Shown piece by piece: positions 35,620 to 43,290 of a stretch of 64,000 nt of DNA (positions are counted from its first letter, which is position 1; each line of letters begins with the position of its first letter). The DNA is taken from contig NZ_CP049057.1 in assembly GCF_011044175.1 (NCBI RefSeq), positions 759,501-823,500 of the forward strand. Reading direction: 5' to 3'. Both the position numbers and the translations under genes were made by a program. Under the pieces are notes generated by a model. The model was not told where the DNA came from and ran no database searches. It saw only the letters and a program-made list of their open reading frames with translations. Origin of the DNA: Rasiella rasia. Its GTDB lineage: Bacteria; Bacteroidota; Bacteroidia; Flavobacteriales; Flavobacteriaceae.

Positions 35620-36411
35620 GTGAACATAGAAGAAAACGAAGAATATCCTAAAGGTTGGAAAACAACTTGTACTCGATATGTTGGAATCATAGACATAATG
35701 GGTTTTAAAAATTTAGTTTCAAGAAACAGTCACAACAAGGTATATTTAATGATGAAATCTGTATCTGAATCACTATTTTATTCTCAGACTGGTTTTGGTT
35801 ATGATTTAGATGAAAATGACGAACCGATTCAAATAGTTCACGTTATGACTTATTCAGACAGTATAATGATTTTTTCAAAGGATAATAGTAAATCGTGTGC
35901 CGATGCGTTTATAGGTTGTATCTCATTTTTATCACAACAATTATTTGAAGAAGAAATTCCACATAAAGGTGCAGTAGCTAATGGCAAGATGACAATAGAT
36001 TATAATTCATCAATCTTTTTTGGACAACCATTAATTGATGCATTTGTGTTGCAAGATGAATTGCAGTTCTATGGTATAATAGCGCACTCTTCAGCCGAAT
36101 TTAAAAAAGAATTCGATACTGATGAGAATGTGTTAGAATACAATTGTCCATTTAAAGGAGGTAAAGGAATTCATAAAACTATATTACCTGGATGTTTTAT
36201 TTTAAAAGATCCTCTTGCGGATGAAGCGATTGATCGATTAATAAAAAGCGTTAAAAAATTACGTATTAATACATCTGGGAGTTTACGTAAATATATTGAT
36301 AACACTATTGATTATATAAATTACGCCAAAGAAGAATTAAAAGAATATTTAGAATCTAATTTTAATACAGATATCGGCAATGAGCAAAATGATATTGATT
36401 TGCCCTTTTGA
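35620..36411 (+). CDS. nucleotidyl cyclase-like protein
   Basis: 263 residues from a GTG at 35620; the overlapping ATG at 35618 is followed at once by a stop. RYVGIIDIMGFKNLV (Asp25) and VMTYSDSIMIFSKD (Asp80) resemble the two metal-binding Asp motifs of class III adenylate/guanylate cyclases; GAVANGKM and FFGQPLIDAF also fit cyclase-fold relatives. It could make a cyclic nucleotide signal as in Pycsar, but no effector is encoded beside it and the substrate residues are not clear. Single-gene cassette. Confidence 0.6.
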   Translation: MNIEENEEYPKGWKTTCTRYVGIIDIMGFKNLVSRNSHNKVYLMMKSVSESLFYSQTGFGYDLDENDEPIQIVHVMTYSDSIMIFSKDNSKSCADAFIGCISFLSQQLFEEEIPHKGAVANGKMTIDYNSSIFFGQPLIDAFVLQDELQFYGIIAHSSAEFKKEFDTDENVLEYNCPFKGGKGIHKTILPGCFILKDPLADEAIDRLIKSVKKLRINTSGSLRKYIDNTIDYINYAKEELKEYLESNFNTDIGNEQNDIDLPF

Positions 36412-36423
36412 TAATTTACCAGT

Positions 36424-36642
36424 TGCCAACAACGCATATAATACAGCGGTCACATTCCTCTTAAATTAAATTCCCTAAATTTATAAAATAATTTGGTACA
36501 GCGGATAATAACGTAACGGCGGCGCCACTGCCCCACAGCTGATTCGCACGCTGGCGCTTCCCACAAATGCTGACGCAGTTTTGTTGGCACTGCCGACGCT
36601 TGCCGCCCAAAACCCGCCGTATCATATGCAAAACCGTTGCGC
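36424..36642 (+). repeat. attC-like site 36, family A
   Basis: 219 bp. R' TGCCAAC (36424-36430) mirrors GTTGGCA at 35595; R'' GTTGCGC (36636-36642). Type A2 centre. Confidence 0.85.
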
Positions 36643-36666
36643 TTCATACCTAAAAAAATCTAGTAA

Positions 36667-37092
36667 ATGTTTGACGAATTAGAGAAATATAAAAAAACAA
36701 ACCACTTCTTTTATAGTAAAAATGACGAATTAAAGGATGTTTGTAATGCCCCAAATAATGGAATTGGAGTATATTTAGTTTATGCTCTAAAAAACGGTAA
36801 AATTGATTTAGTATACATCGGATCATCGGGCAAAATAACTAATGATGGAAAAATGAAAATTAGGATTGGTGGAATGTGTGATCGACTGATTAACGGAAAA
36901 CAATTTGGCGGGGCTAGAAGAAAGACTTGGAAAGATAAAGTTTTAGCGGATAATATTGAGGCGTTAGATGTTTATTGGTATCATACTTTTGACGAATTAA
37001 ACAACGATATACCGAATTACGTAGAAGGCATTTTACTTCAAAGATATTATGAACTTTATGGCGGATTACCACAATGGAATAAAGAATACTAG
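36667..37092 (+). CDS. GIY-YIG-like nuclease domain protein
   Basis: 141 residues. GIGVYLVYALKNGKIDLVYIGSSG (about 32-55) carries the GIY and YIG elements; GGMCDRLINGKQFGGARRKTW supplies Arg and YVEGILLQRYYELYGGLPQWN a Glu and the terminal Asn region expected for the fold. It is small and alone, so it may be a stand-alone nuclease of the kind found in defence and mobile elements. Target unknown. Confidence 0.72.
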   Translation: MFDELEKYKKTNHFFYSKNDELKDVCNAPNNGIGVYLVYALKNGKIDLVYIGSSGKITNDGKMKIRIGGMCDRLINGKQFGGARRKTWKDKVLADNIEALDVYWYHTFDELNNDIPNYVEGILLQRYYELYGGLPQWNKEY

Positions 37093-37108
37093 TTAGACCG
37101 GTACGAAA

Positions 37109-37325
37109 GCACAACACCGCATATAATACAGCGGGTCTGATGATTAAGTGAATTGGATTTCCTACAAATAATCGTAAATTAGTCACGCGGATAAATAAGG
37201 AGTGGCGGCGCCACTGCCCACGGCTGATTCGCACGCTGGCGCTTCCCACTTTCGCTGACGCAAAATGTTGGCACTGCCGAAGCTGCCGCTCAAGACCCGC
37301 CGTATCATATGCAAAACCGTTATGT
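37109..37325 (+). repeat. attC-like site 37, family A
   Basis: 217 bp. R' GCACAAC (37109-37115) differs by one base from the exact mirror of GTTGCGC at 36636; R'' GTTATGT (37319-37325). Type A2 centre. Confidence 0.83.
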
Positions 37326-37344
37326 AACATAAATCAATTGAACT

Positions 37345-38109
37345 ATGTGCTATGACATCAAAGCAAGTTTAGAAGCTCAATTGAACAGGGCTAGAAGAAG
37401 AAATGATTCTCAAGCAATTGAAGAAATTATTGAAAAACTTGCTCCTTTAACTGATCTTCCGATTCATCATAAATCAGGTTTTAGTCATCCTGAATTACTA
37501 ATTTACACAGACCGCTCACCTATTTTTCCAGAAGTTGCAACTTGGGGCTTAGTTCCTCATTGGGTAAAGGATAATGAACAACTGAAAAAACTTTGGAATA
37601 ATACCTTAAATGCAAGAGGTGAAACCATATTTGAAAAACCGTCCTTCAGAAATTCAGCAAAAAGTAACAGATGTATCATTTATGTTGATGGATTTTATGA
37701 ACATCATCATTTTAATGGAAACACCTACCCTTTTTACATTTCAAGAAAAAACAATGAGCCTCTTGCCCTTGCAGGATTATGGAGCGAATGGAAAGATCCG
37801 GAAACTAACGGAATTACAAATACCTTTTCAATTGTGACAACTTCTGGTAACGAAATGATGGGTAGAATTCACAACAATCCAAAATTAAAAGAACCTCGGA
37901 TGCCTTTAATTCTAGCAGAAGAATTTGAAGATAATTGGTTAGCTAAAATTGAGGACGAATTGGATATTAAAGCAATTCAGGAATTAATTCAAGAATTTCC
38001 GCAGGAGGAATTAGTGGCGTACACCGTTGGAAAACTTCGAGGAAAACAATACGCAGGAAACGTTGAAGAAATATCGGACGAAGTCATTTATGAAGAATTG
38101 ATCTTTTAG
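37345..38109 (+). CDS. SRAP (HMCES/YedK) family protein
   Basis: 254 residues. Begins MCYDI: after removal of Met, Cys2 is the residue that in this family forms a stable crosslink with abasic sites in single-stranded DNA. Other family motifs: TLNARGETIFEKPSFR, RCIIYVDGFYEHH, LALAGLWSEW and IHNNPKLKEPRMPLIL (the His of the active site). It protects damaged single-stranded DNA. Its presence in an array that recombines as single strands is suggestive but may be chance. Confidence 0.88.
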   Translation: MCYDIKASLEAQLNRARRRNDSQAIEEIIEKLAPLTDLPIHHKSGFSHPELLIYTDRSPIFPEVATWGLVPHWVKDNEQLKKLWNNTLNARGETIFEKPSFRNSAKSNRCIIYVDGFYEHHHFNGNTYPFYISRKNNEPLALAGLWSEWKDPETNGITNTFSIVTTSGNEMMGRIHNNPKLKEPRMPLILAEEFEDNWLAKIEDELDIKAIQELIQEFPQEELVAYTVGKLRGKQYAGNVEEISDEVIYEELIF

Positions 38110-38118
38110 ATTTACGTT

Positions 38119-38330
38119 ACATAACAACGCATATAATACAGCGTTCACATTCGGCTTTAATTAAATTCCCTAACTTTATAGAAAATTTGGTACAGCGGAT
38201 AAAACCGATAGGCGGCGCCACTGCCCTGCCGACGCTAAAGCCAGATGCTACGCCACGTTGCTACTCCGCATCTACGCCCAGCCGAAGCAGCCGCTCATTA
38301 CCCGCCGTATCATATGCAAAACCGTTACCT
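38119..38330 (+). repeat. attC-like site 38, family A
   Basis: 212 bp. R' ACATAAC (38119-38125) mirrors GTTATGT at 37319; R'' GTTACCT (38324-38330). Confidence 0.85.
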
Positions 38331-38356
38331 GCAAGCTAAAAAAACATCGTGTTGAA

Positions 38357-38707
38357 ATGATAAACCGATTTTTTGAGAACAAACCAAAAGGACTTTCCAA
38401 AGATGAATATTGGAAAAAGTGGGAGTTTTTTGAACTTGTCGATGACTTGCACAAAGCTGAAAAAATTTTAGCAGAATTTAAGGGCGGATATTCTAACCGA
38501 TTTGACTCTGCAGAAGACTTTCATTCTCATTTGGTCGATTATATTGACGACATTGAATATGGTAATCGTATAGACATCTCGGAATTATGGATTTGGTTTG
38601 CGCCAACTTGTGATTGGGATGATTTAGTTGGAATGGACGGATTAGAAATTGGAAACCGAATATATGAACGAGTAGATAATTGGAAAAAGCATAACCCTAA
38701 AGAATGA
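38357..38707 (+). CDS. hypothetical protein
   Basis: 116 residues from the ATG at 38357; earlier in-frame codons lie in the recombination site. Acidic and rich in Trp and Phe (YWKKWEFFELVDDLHKAEK, ELWIWFAPTCDWDDLVGMDG). The composition recalls small immunity proteins; unrecognised. It overlaps the next gene by 4 bp. Confidence 0.6.
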   Translation: MINRFFENKPKGLSKDEYWKKWEFFELVDDLHKAEKILAEFKGGYSNRFDSAEDFHSHLVDYIDDIEYGNRIDISELWIWFAPTCDWDDLVGMDGLEIGNRIYERVDNWKKHNPKE

Positions 38708-39123
38708 AATTTCACAAACCGCTTTTTTCGATTTTAATAATATCAATCCAACTGATTTTGTCTGTTATCAGTTACATAAACTTTATCGCTTGGGAAAAGG
38801 CAAACCCTGAATTTGTTGAACATATAAATCGGATTTTTCACGGAGACACCTTATTCATGTTTGTTTTAATCATCGGAATTTATGAAATGATAACAAAAAC
38901 AGGTCTATGGAAAAAATTCATCCGAGTATTTTTGATTTGCATAGTTTTAGGAACACAATTTTCCGAATCTATACCTATTGACGATTTTTATTATGGTGTT
39001 TACAACACAGCTTGGTTTACATCAGTTTTAGCATTCGTTCTGATTTTAATTAAGTTTGGTAAATATAGAATTAGTAGAATGACAGATAAAAAATCAAACA
39101 ATACGCAGAAAGCCAGCAGGTAA
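38704..39123 (+). CDS. membrane protein ending in the KASR tail
   Basis: 139 residues with about four hydrophobic segments (8-28, 48-65, 75-90, 102-120). The end NTQKASR and its stop are encoded by the cassette end GCCAGCAGGTAAC. It partners the small acidic protein before it. Leader GCAAGCTAAAAA after site 38 pairs with the same end. Unrecognised. Confidence 0.62.
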   Translation: MKFHKPLFSILIISIQLILSVISYINFIAWEKANPEFVEHINRIFHGDTLFMFVLIIGIYEMITKTGLWKKFIRVFLICIVLGTQFSESIPIDDFYYGVYNTAWFTSVLAFVLILIKFGKYRISRMTDKKSNNTQKASR

Positions 39124-39311
39124 CAACGTATATAGCTCATAGCTAATCAGTTACTCAATCGAAGTCAAGGTATATTTGCAAGTCCGCCAAATTTTTTAAT
39201 TTGGCTTATTGAGAAAAAAAGGTAATAAGAAAACTAAAAAATTCGGCTCGTGCTTAACTGAAAAAATATCGCTAATTTACACGCTACGAGCCATATACAA
39301 AACCGTTACCA
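39118..39311 (+). repeat. attC-like site 39, family D
   Basis: 194 bp. R' AGGTAAC (39118-39124) mirrors GTTACCT at 38324; R'' GTTACCA (39305-39311). Confidence 0.85.
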
Positions 39312-39668
39312 AACATTGGCACTAACGTTAGTTTAAACAAACTGTCTTTACATCGGATTTATTTACGCAACTTATCAAACCGAATTCAATATCGGATTCA
39401 TTCACGCTTTCTTGGAATAGTGTTAAATCTGAAAGATGCGTCCACGGCGGACTCAATTGCGCTTGCGGGAAATGTGCCAAGAAGATTATCCTTCTGCTGA
39501 AAGATTTAATCGCACTCGCAAAGCTCGGGTCGTGCAACGTTAGGTAACAACGTATAAAGTCCATTGCTTATTTTTAGATACTCGGAATCAATTGCCATTC
39601 GGGAAATGAGGGAAATTCTATGTAACTTGGTCTGGAAAAGTTCCGCAACGGAACTTTATGCAAAACCG
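39306..39668 (+). repeat. empty cassette type a, copy 5
   Basis: 363 bp; two extra bases (GGAAAAGTTCC) near the right arm of its site. No gene seen. Confidence 0.8.
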
Positions 39669-39674
39669 TTATAC
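39542..39674 (+). repeat. attC-like site 40, family C
   Basis: 133 bp. R' AGGTAAC (39542-39548), R'' GTTATAC (39668-39674). The left arm starts GTATAAAG, giving a T-G wobble in place of C-G. Confidence 0.84.
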
Positions 39675-39686
39675 GCAATCTAAAAA

Positions 39687-40322
39687 ATGAAAATATTAAT
39701 TATTCCATTATTCCTTCTTTTTACAATATGCCCTTCAAATGCGCAAGATGCTGAAAATTATCGCGTCAAAAAAAATACTGGAAAAGTAGTAGTGACGCCT
39801 TATAATAATTCAGAAATAACAATTCTTCGCATTTCAGGCCTTTTCAGAAATGCAAGAAAAGTAATATATCTTGACACTTTAAATGGATATCAGGCGGAAG
39901 TTCCCAAATCGTTGGAAATACAAGAGACGAATAGTCCTTATAATTTTTGCATGATGATACCTCGAAAAGAAGGTCGAAAGAATGCGATATGCGTAAATTC
40001 TGCAAATAAGCAGGACTTTCAGAGCTTTGAAGATTTCAAAAACCACATAATAGGAAATCCCGAATATTTTAGAGATAATGGCCGAAATTGGTTGTGGGGA
40101 AATCAAAGCAAGCTAATTAATGTAACTCCAGTAACTTTTCAAAAATTTGATTCCTTTAAAGTTTCAATTGATATCGATGACCGAATAATTTTAGGGCAAT
40201 TTATTCTGATTGAAACTAATGAATCCTATTTGTGGATAAACTACGTAGCTGATGAAGATACATTTGATTCTGATCTTGAATATTTCAAAATATTCTTAAA
40301 TAAGTTCGAACTTTTAGAATAG
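39687..40322 (+). CDS. exported protein of unknown function
   Basis: 211 residues with signal peptide MKILIIPLFLLFTICPSNAQ. The mature chain is beta-rich with two cysteines (FCMMIPRKEGRKNAIC) that could form a disulfide. Unrecognised. It starts 12 bp after R''. Cassette 39669-40596. Confidence 0.62.
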   Translation: MKILIIPLFLLFTICPSNAQDAENYRVKKNTGKVVVTPYNNSEITILRISGLFRNARKVIYLDTLNGYQAEVPKSLEIQETNSPYNFCMMIPRKEGRKNAICVNSANKQDFQSFEDFKNHIIGNPEYFRDNGRNWLWGNQSKLINVTPVTFQKFDSFKVSIDIDDRIILGQFILIETNESYLWINYVADEDTFDSDLEYFKIFLNKFELLE

Positions 40323-40331
40323 GTCGACTGC

Positions 40332-40602
40332 GTATAACAACGTATATAATTTATGGCTTAGAGGGTTAAACGAGTTAAACTTCCTATATTTTTTCACTAA
40401 CTTGTCAATCGGATAAAAACGGCGAGGCTTGCCACCCGAAATGGCGCTTTTACGCTGGCTAAATTGAAAAATTCGGCTCAATCAAGCGCTCAACGCTCAA
40501 TTCGCTTTAGAATACATAGTCTAGGGTGGATTTCGCAAGAAGGGCTCATTAAGCCACCCTAGCAAGCAAAATCGCCACAAATCATATACAAGACCGTTGG
40601 GC
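40332..40602 (+). repeat. attC-like site 41, family B
   Basis: 271 bp. R' GTATAAC (40332-40338) mirrors GTTATAC at 39668; R'' GTTGGGC (40596-40602). Confidence 0.85.
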
Positions 40603-40622
40603 ACAAGCAAAGAAATTTAGTT

Positions 40623-40659
40623 AAAAGTTACCGTTTTGGTAACTTTTTGTTTATATTTG
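40623..40659 (+). promoter_or_regulatory. operator palindrome and promoter of HigBA
   Basis: A perfect 10 bp inverted repeat, AAAAGTTACC (40623-40632) and GGTAACTTTT (40638-40647) with a 5 bp spacer, sits just before a -7 box TATATTTG (40652-40659). It is well placed for the antitoxin HigA to bind and repress its own operon, 17 bp before the toxin start. Confidence 0.7.
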
Positions 40660-40675
40660 CGTCAAATACATTAAT

Positions 40676-40969
40676 GTGAGAATAATTGCGAAGAGAACCT
40701 TACGAGATTTTTGGATAAAACATGCTGATTGCGAGCAACAACTCAAAGCATGGTATCGTGAAGCCGAAAAGGCAGAATGGAAAACCATAAATGAACTTAA
40801 GGCTGAGTATCCAAGTGCGAGCATTTTGACGGAAAACAGAATAGTTTTCAATATCAAAGGTAATGATTATCGACTGATTGTGAAATTTAACTTTGACTTT
40901 CAAATTGGCTGGATTAGGTTCATTGGAACACATGCAGAGTACGATAAAATTAACGCTAACGAAATTTGA
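40676..40969 (+). CDS. higB: HigB-type mRNA interferase toxin
   Basis: 97 residues from a GTG; the overlapping ATG at 40674 is followed by a stop. MRIIAKRTLRDFWIKHADCEQQLKAWYREAEKAEW and the C-terminal IGWIRFIGTHAEYDKIN are characteristic of HigB, which cleaves mRNA at the ribosome. The toxin gene comes first and overlaps HigA by 4 bp, the order typical for hig modules. Confidence 0.88.
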   Translation: MRIIAKRTLRDFWIKHADCEQQLKAWYREAEKAEWKTINELKAEYPSASILTENRIVFNIKGNDYRLIVKFNFDFQIGWIRFIGTHAEYDKINANEI

Positions 40970-41328
40970 TTATGAAAATATCACCCATTAGAAACGAAAA
41001 GGATTATCAAAAAGCCTTAGAAAGATTAGAAGTCATTTTCGACGCCAAATTGGGGACACCAAAAGGCGATGAACTCGAAATATTGTCAATTTTGATTGAC
41101 CGATATGAGAACGAGCATTTTCCAATCGAGATGCCAGACCCAATTGAAGCCATCAAATTTCGAATGGATCAAATGGGTATGAAACAAAAGGACCTTGCGG
41201 CTGTTGTTGGATTTAAAAGTAGAGTAAGCGAAATTCTAAATGGCAAACGAAAATTGACTTTGAATATGATTCGTCAACTCAACAAAACACTTCGGATTCC
41301 AACAGAGGTACTTGTACAAGATTACTGA
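40966..41328 (+). CDS. higA: HigA-type antitoxin
   Basis: 120 residues: an N-terminal helical arm (NEKDYQKALERLEVIFDAKLG), then an XRE helix-turn-helix (about 67-118: MKQKDLAAVVGFKSRVSEILNGKRKLTLNMIRQL). The opening EKDYQKALERLE is common in HigA antitoxins. It should bind HigB and the palindrome at 40623-40647. Cassette 40597-41550. Confidence 0.88.
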   Translation: MIMKISPIRNEKDYQKALERLEVIFDAKLGTPKGDELEILSILIDRYENEHFPIEMPDPIEAIKFRMDQMGMKQKDLAAVVGFKSRVSEILNGKRKLTLNMIRQLNKTLRIPTEVLVQDY

Positions 41329-41342
41329 TTGGCATAGCCAGT

Positions 41343-41556
41343 GCCCAACAACGCATATAATACAGCGGTCAGATGGTTAAGTGAATTGTATTTCCTACAA
41401 TTAATTGTAAATTAGTCCATCGGATAAAACTGATAGGCGGCGCCACTGCCCACGGCTGATTCGCACGCTGCGCTTCCCACTTTCGCTGACGCAAAATGTT
41501 GGCACTGCCGAAGCAGCCGCTCATTACCCGCCGTATCATATGCAAAACCGTTACCA
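41343..41556 (+). repeat. attC-like site 42, family A
   Basis: 214 bp. R' GCCCAAC (41343-41349) mirrors GTTGGGC at 40596; R'' GTTACCA (41550-41556). Type A2 centre. Confidence 0.85.
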
Positions 41557-41911
41557 AACATTGGCACTAACGTTAGTTTAAATAAACTGTCTTTACATCG
41601 GAATTATTTACGCATTTAATTACGCGGAATTCAATATCGGATTCATATATGCTTTCTTGGAATAGTGTTAAACCTGAAAGATGAGTCCACGGCGGACTCA
41701 ATTGCGCTTGCGGGAAATGTGCCAAGAAGATTATCCTTCTGCTGAAAGATTTAATCGCACTCGCAAAGCTCGGGTCGTGCAACGTTAGGTAACAACGCAT
41801 AAAGTCCATTGCTTATTTTTAGATACTCGGAATCAATTACCATTCGGGAAATCAGGGAAATTCTATGTAACTTGGTCTGGAAGTTCCGCAACGGAACTTT
41901 ATGCAAAACCG
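41551..41911 (+). repeat. empty cassette type a, copy 6
   Basis: 361 bp; the most divergent type a copy, with CATTTAATTACGCGG at about 41614 and a changed segment TATATGC near 41646. No gene seen. Confidence 0.8.
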
Positions 41912-41917
41912 TTACCA
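41787..41917 (+). repeat. attC-like site 43, family C
   Basis: 131 bp. R' AGGTAAC (41787-41793), R'' GTTACCA (41911-41917). Confidence 0.85.
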
Positions 41918-42356
41918 AACATTGGCACTAACGTTAGTTTAAAGAAACTGTCTTTACATCGGAATCATTTACGCAACTTATCAAACCGAATTCAATATCG
42001 GATTCATTCACGCTTTCTTGGAACAGTGTTAAATCTGAAAGATTCGTCCACGGCGGACTCAATTGCGCTCGCGGGAAATTGTGTATATTAGGCTTGCTTA
42101 CTATTAAACAAGGCTTAGAACGGCTCTTTTAAGCTCTGGTCGTACCACGTTAGGTAACAACGCATATAATACAGCGTTCACATTCGGCTTTAATTAAATT
42201 TCCTAACTTTATAAAAAATTGATACATCGGATAAAACCGATAGGCGGCGCCACTGCCCTGCCGATGCTAAAGCCAGATGCTACGCCACGTTGCTACTCCG
42301 CATCTACGCTCTGCCGAATCAGCCGCTCATGCCCCGCCGTATCATATACAAAACCG
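41912..42356 (+). repeat. empty cassette type b, copy 1
   Basis: 445 bp. The first 165 bp or so match type a; the rest (AATTGTGTATATTAGGCTTG onwards) is different and leads to a family A site. Nearly identical to 61800-62244 along its whole length. No gene seen. Confidence 0.8.
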
Positions 42357-42362
42357 TTGGGT
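42152..42362 (+). repeat. attC-like site 44, family A
   Basis: 211 bp. R' AGGTAAC (42152-42158), R'' GTTGGGT (42356-42362). The right arm reads CATATACA instead of CATATGCA. Confidence 0.84.
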
Positions 42363-42386
42363 TTCATTATGACTAACCAATAATTA

Positions 42387-43124
42387 ATGATAAAATTCTT
42401 TAGAAAAATAAGACAAAAACTAATCTCTGAAAATAAATTCAGTAAGTATTTGCTTTATGCGATTGGAGAAATAGTATTAGTAGTTATCGGAATTTTAATT
42501 GCTCTTCAAATTAATAATTGGAATGAACAGCAAAAAGTAAAATCGAATGAAATAGCTCTTCTAAAAACTTTTAAAAGAAGTCTTGAAAAAGACTTAGAAA
42601 ATATTGACTCGAACATTGAAGAATTTAGAACTGTTGATTATTCCATAAACATTCTAATCAAGGTGTTTGAAGACAATTTACCTTATCAAGATTCATTGAA
42701 TTTTCATTTTCTAAATTCAACTGCTAGATGGATGCCAACTATCGAACAAGAAGTTTATGCAACCATGACCGCAACCGATTTAAATATCATAACGAATGAT
42801 AGTTTGAAAATAGAAATTGTAGATTACTACTCATTCGCAAAAAGAAAGTTTGACACTAGTATAAATCGCTATGCAAATGTCATTGAAAATGCAAGTAATA
42901 ATATTTTTAATACAAGATTTGATAGATTGTGGAATACTGAAGATAGAGCAATGATACCGCATGACTTCGAATTATTAAAAGTTGATAAAGAATATAATTA
43001 TTTCATTAAAAGTTTAAATAAACAATTATGGTTTGAAGTAAGAGATCCATTGAATAAAGCAAAATCTAAATCTGAGAAACTGATTACTCGAATTGAAAAT
43101 GAATTATTGAAACTTGAAGAATAA
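42387..43124 (+). CDS. DUF6090-like membrane-anchored protein
   Basis: 245 residues. MIKFFRKIRQKLISENKFSKYLLYAIGEIVLVVIGILIALQINNWNE (shown in parts: IGEIVLVVIGILIALQINNW at about 27-46) is the opening of a large family found almost only in Flavobacteriia and relatives. One membrane segment, then a helical extracytoplasmic domain. Multiple paralogues usually occur per genome; function unknown. Supports the host assignment. Confidence 0.82.
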   Translation: MIKFFRKIRQKLISENKFSKYLLYAIGEIVLVVIGILIALQINNWNEQQKVKSNEIALLKTFKRSLEKDLENIDSNIEEFRTVDYSINILIKVFEDNLPYQDSLNFHFLNSTARWMPTIEQEVYATMTATDLNIITNDSLKIEIVDYYSFAKRKFDTSINRYANVIENASNNIFNTRFDRLWNTEDRAMIPHDFELLKVDKEYNYFIKSLNKQLWFEVRDPLNKAKSKSEKLITRIENELLKLEE

Positions 43125-43129
43125 CGAAA

Positions 43130-43261
43130 ACCCAACAACGTGTATAATCAATTGCTTGATTTTCGCCTACTTGGAAATTCCTTCGGAATTTCCTCTAGTT
43201 CGTTTTTGTTTACTAACTTAATCCTAGCCAACGCAACTAATCATACACGAAACCGTTGGGC
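43130..43261 (+). repeat. attC-like site 45, family H
   Basis: 132 bp. R' ACCCAAC (43130-43136) mirrors GTTGGGT at 42356; R'' GTTGGGC (43255-43261). Stem GTGTATAATCAATTGC against GCAACTAATCATACAC; centre hairpin GGAAATTCC/GGAATTTCC. Confidence 0.83.
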
Positions 43262-43290
43262 ATAATTATAATATACGTGTGATTTCATAA

